Of a stretch of DNA of 14,310 nucleotides, positions 13,319-14,310 are shown one piece after another. The first letter of the stretch is position 1. Every line of letters starts with the position of its first letter. Where the stretch lies: NCBI GenBank assembly GCA_036570145.1, contig DATCPJ010000236.1, positions 1 to 14,310 on the forward strand, read 5' to 3'. This stretch comes from UBA6019 sp036570145 (GTDB lineage: Bacteria > Chloroflexota > Dormibacteria > Dormibacterales > Dormibacteraceae). The notes beneath the pieces were generated by a model, which ran no database searches, was not told the DNA's origin, and was given only the letters and a program-made list of their open reading frames with translations. The position numbers and the translations under genes are program-made.

Positions 13319-13825
13319 ATGACACTCGCGAAGCTTTTCAAGACGATCCCATTCGTGCTGGCCGCCGGCGTGGCCGGGCTGGCCATCGGCGCCTGTGGCT
13401 CCGGCGGCCAGGCCAGCACCGACAACCCCGTCTCCGCATCGGCGCAACTGCTCAGCTACCAGATCGTCGGTCCCGACGATGCGACCGTGGTCGGCCCCGA
13501 TGGCGCCAAGCACGACGTCTTCGCGGCGCTGGGCAACACCACCGTCAAGGTCGGCGTACCGGTGACGATCACGATCACCAGCAAGGACGACGTCCAGCAC
13601 AGCATGACCTCGCCCGAACTTGGCCTCAACATCGTCGTGCCGGCCGCGACCGATAAGGCCGACGGAACCGTCAGCTACACGTTCACCCCGACCAAGACGG
13701 GCAGCTTCCGCTGGTTCTGCGCCATCCCCTGCGACACCGACAACGCCGGGTGGGACATGACCTCGGACGGCACCGGCAACGGTCAGAAGAACTTCATGGC
13801 CGGCGTCATCACGGTCACCGCATAG
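13319..13825 (+). CDS. Cupredoxin lipoprotein with CuA-like Cys-x3-Cys site
   Basis: Predicted 168-residue exported electron carrier. The signal ends in AIGAC with lipobox Cys26. The domain has the expected beta-sandwich strands and copper-ligand candidates His94 (VQHSM), Cys134 and Cys138 (WFCAIPCDTD) and Met147 (GWDM). The C-x3-C spacing matches the CuA centre of cytochrome oxidase subunit II. However, the histidine normally four residues after the second cysteine is replaced by Asn142, and the methionine is at +9 instead of +7. I recall related stand-alone cupredoxins with FCxxPC...GW..M and a terminal 'FMxGxITV' strand. Whether copper is mononuclear or binuclear cannot be told. The ATG has a good AGAGAGGTGG ribosome site. 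It probably passes electrons to or from the adjacent multicopper oxidase or a terminal oxidase. Confidence 0.88.
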   Translation: MTLAKLFKTIPFVLAAGVAGLAIGACGSGGQASTDNPVSASAQLLSYQIVGPDDATVVGPDGAKHDVFAALGNTTVKVGVPVTITITSKDDVQHSMTSPELGLNIVVPAATDKADGTVSYTFTPTKTGSFRWFCAIPCDTDNAGWDMTSDGTGNGQKNFMAGVITVTA

Positions 13826-13848
13826 GGGTTCCGCACTCGGGATTGGGT

Positions 13849-13906
13849 CGCCGGCAACGGCGGCCCTTTCCTCATTCTCATCGGGGCTTGGGCCCCGAGC
13901 GCTCGG
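13849..13906 (+). terminator. Hairpins after the cupredoxin gene
   Basis: CGCCG-GCAA-CGGCG (13849-13862) is followed by a pyrimidine-rich run (CCCTTTCCTCATTCTC) and then GGGGC-TTGG-GCCCC (13883-13896). That overlaps a perfect 12-bp palindrome, CCGAGCGCTCGG (13895-13906). The first hairpin plus pyrimidine run is the better terminator candidate. The palindrome could instead be an operator for the regulator gene at 13985. Confidence 0.35.
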
Positions 13907-13984
13907 CGCCAAAGGTCCCCGCCGGGCAGGGTCCTTCGTCCCCCGTAACGGCGGGCGCCCGCGAATACGGTTGACAGCAACGCA

Positions 13985-14310
13985 ATGGACGACAAGCCAC
14001 CGATCCGCGTCGTCATCGTCGACGACCATGAGCTGCTCCGCGACGGAACCCGCCAGATCCTGCAGCAGGACATGACGATCGAGGTGGTCGGCGAGGCGAG
14101 CCGCGGCGATGACGCCGTCGAGCTGGTCGGTCGGCTGAAGCCCGATGTGGTCCTGCTCGACCTGCGGCTGCCCGGCCTCCCCGGGATCGAAGCCGCCCGC
14201 CGGATCGCCCAGCTCTCCCCTGCGACACGGGTCCTGGTGGTCACCGCTTACGACGAGGAGGACTACGTGCTGGAGGCTCTCCAGGCGGGTGCGGCCGGCT
14301 ATCTCCTCAA
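13985..14310 (+). CDS. NarL/FixJ-type response regulator, partial (receiver domain only in window)
   Basis: The N-terminal 108 residues of a two-component response regulator are present and the gene runs off the window. The receiver domain shows Asp13-Asp14 (IVDDHELLRDG), phospho-acceptor Asp59 (LLDLRLPGLPGIEAA) and the switch threonine in LVVTAYDEEDY, and ends in QAGAAGYLL just before the expected conserved lysine. The VVDDHELLRDG and DLRLPG-x-x-GIEA signatures are typical of NarL/LiaR members, whose LuxR-type DNA-binding domain would follow. The ATG at 13985 has no obvious Shine-Dalgarno. The gene is in the same direction as the cupredoxin gene, 159 bp downstream. Its kinase partner is not in the window. 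It is a different protein from the DevR-like regulator at 2453-3121. Confidence 0.9.
   Translation, partial: MDDKPPIRVVIVDDHELLRDGTRQILQQDMTIEVVGEASRGDDAVELVGRLKPDVVLLDLRLPGLPGIEAARRIAQLSPATRVLVVTAYDEEDYVLEALQAGAAGYLL

Overview
This is a GC-rich, densely coding bacterial stretch. DevR/DevS-like two-component proteins, extracytoplasmic cupredoxins, start codons often lacking a Shine-Dalgarno sequence, and an NDP-forming acyl-CoA synthetase fused to an acetyltransferase suggest an uncultured Chloroflexota-, Dormibacterota- or Actinomycetota-like organism. That assignment is inference; there is no rRNA or other phylogenetic marker here.

Layout. (1) 1-556, minus: 5' part of a Crp/Fnr-type regulator cut by the window edge, followed by about 450 bp with no recognisable gene. 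(2) 1014-2105, minus: zinc-dependent alcohol dehydrogenase. (3) 2247-2442: a 196-bp MITE-like element. (4) 2453-4721: a divergent pair, a DevR/NarL-type response regulator (minus) and a PAS-GAF-HisKA_3 histidine kinase (plus). (5) 4804-5496, plus: CBS-CBS-BON protein. (6) 5498-6190: a second, larger copy of the same element, carrying a GxxExxY (PD-(D/E)XK-like) gene. (7) 6192-8873, minus: GNAT/acyl-CoA synthetase fusion. (8) 8946-11581, minus: three membrane-associated proteins, including a cytochrome b-like membrane domain fused to a BNR/Ycf48-like propeller. (9) 11692-13825, plus: a multicopper oxidase lipoprotein and a cupredoxin lipoprotein. (10) 13985-end, plus: the receiver domain of a second NarL-type response regulator.

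How it may work together. The regulators, the CBS-BON protein, the alcohol dehydrogenase and the acyl-CoA synthetase/acetyltransferase recall redox or hypoxia-response gene sets of the DevRS (DosRS) type. Quasi-palindromic GGGACC...CCC motifs lie about 44 bp upstream of three of the start codons. The right half looks like a surface copper/electron-transfer module: multicopper oxidase, CuA-like cupredoxin, and a divergent membrane operon with histidine-rich helices and an outward propeller.

The most unusual item is the pair of related elements. Each has outer terminal inverted repeats ending in GTGAACAG, inner mirrored arrays of CACGAAG-like heptamers, and short flanking direct repeats. One carries a GxxExxY nuclease-like gene. 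The other is apparently an internal-deletion derivative. The larger copy sits exactly at the overlapping stop codons (CTAG) of two convergent genes, and its target duplication restored both stops.
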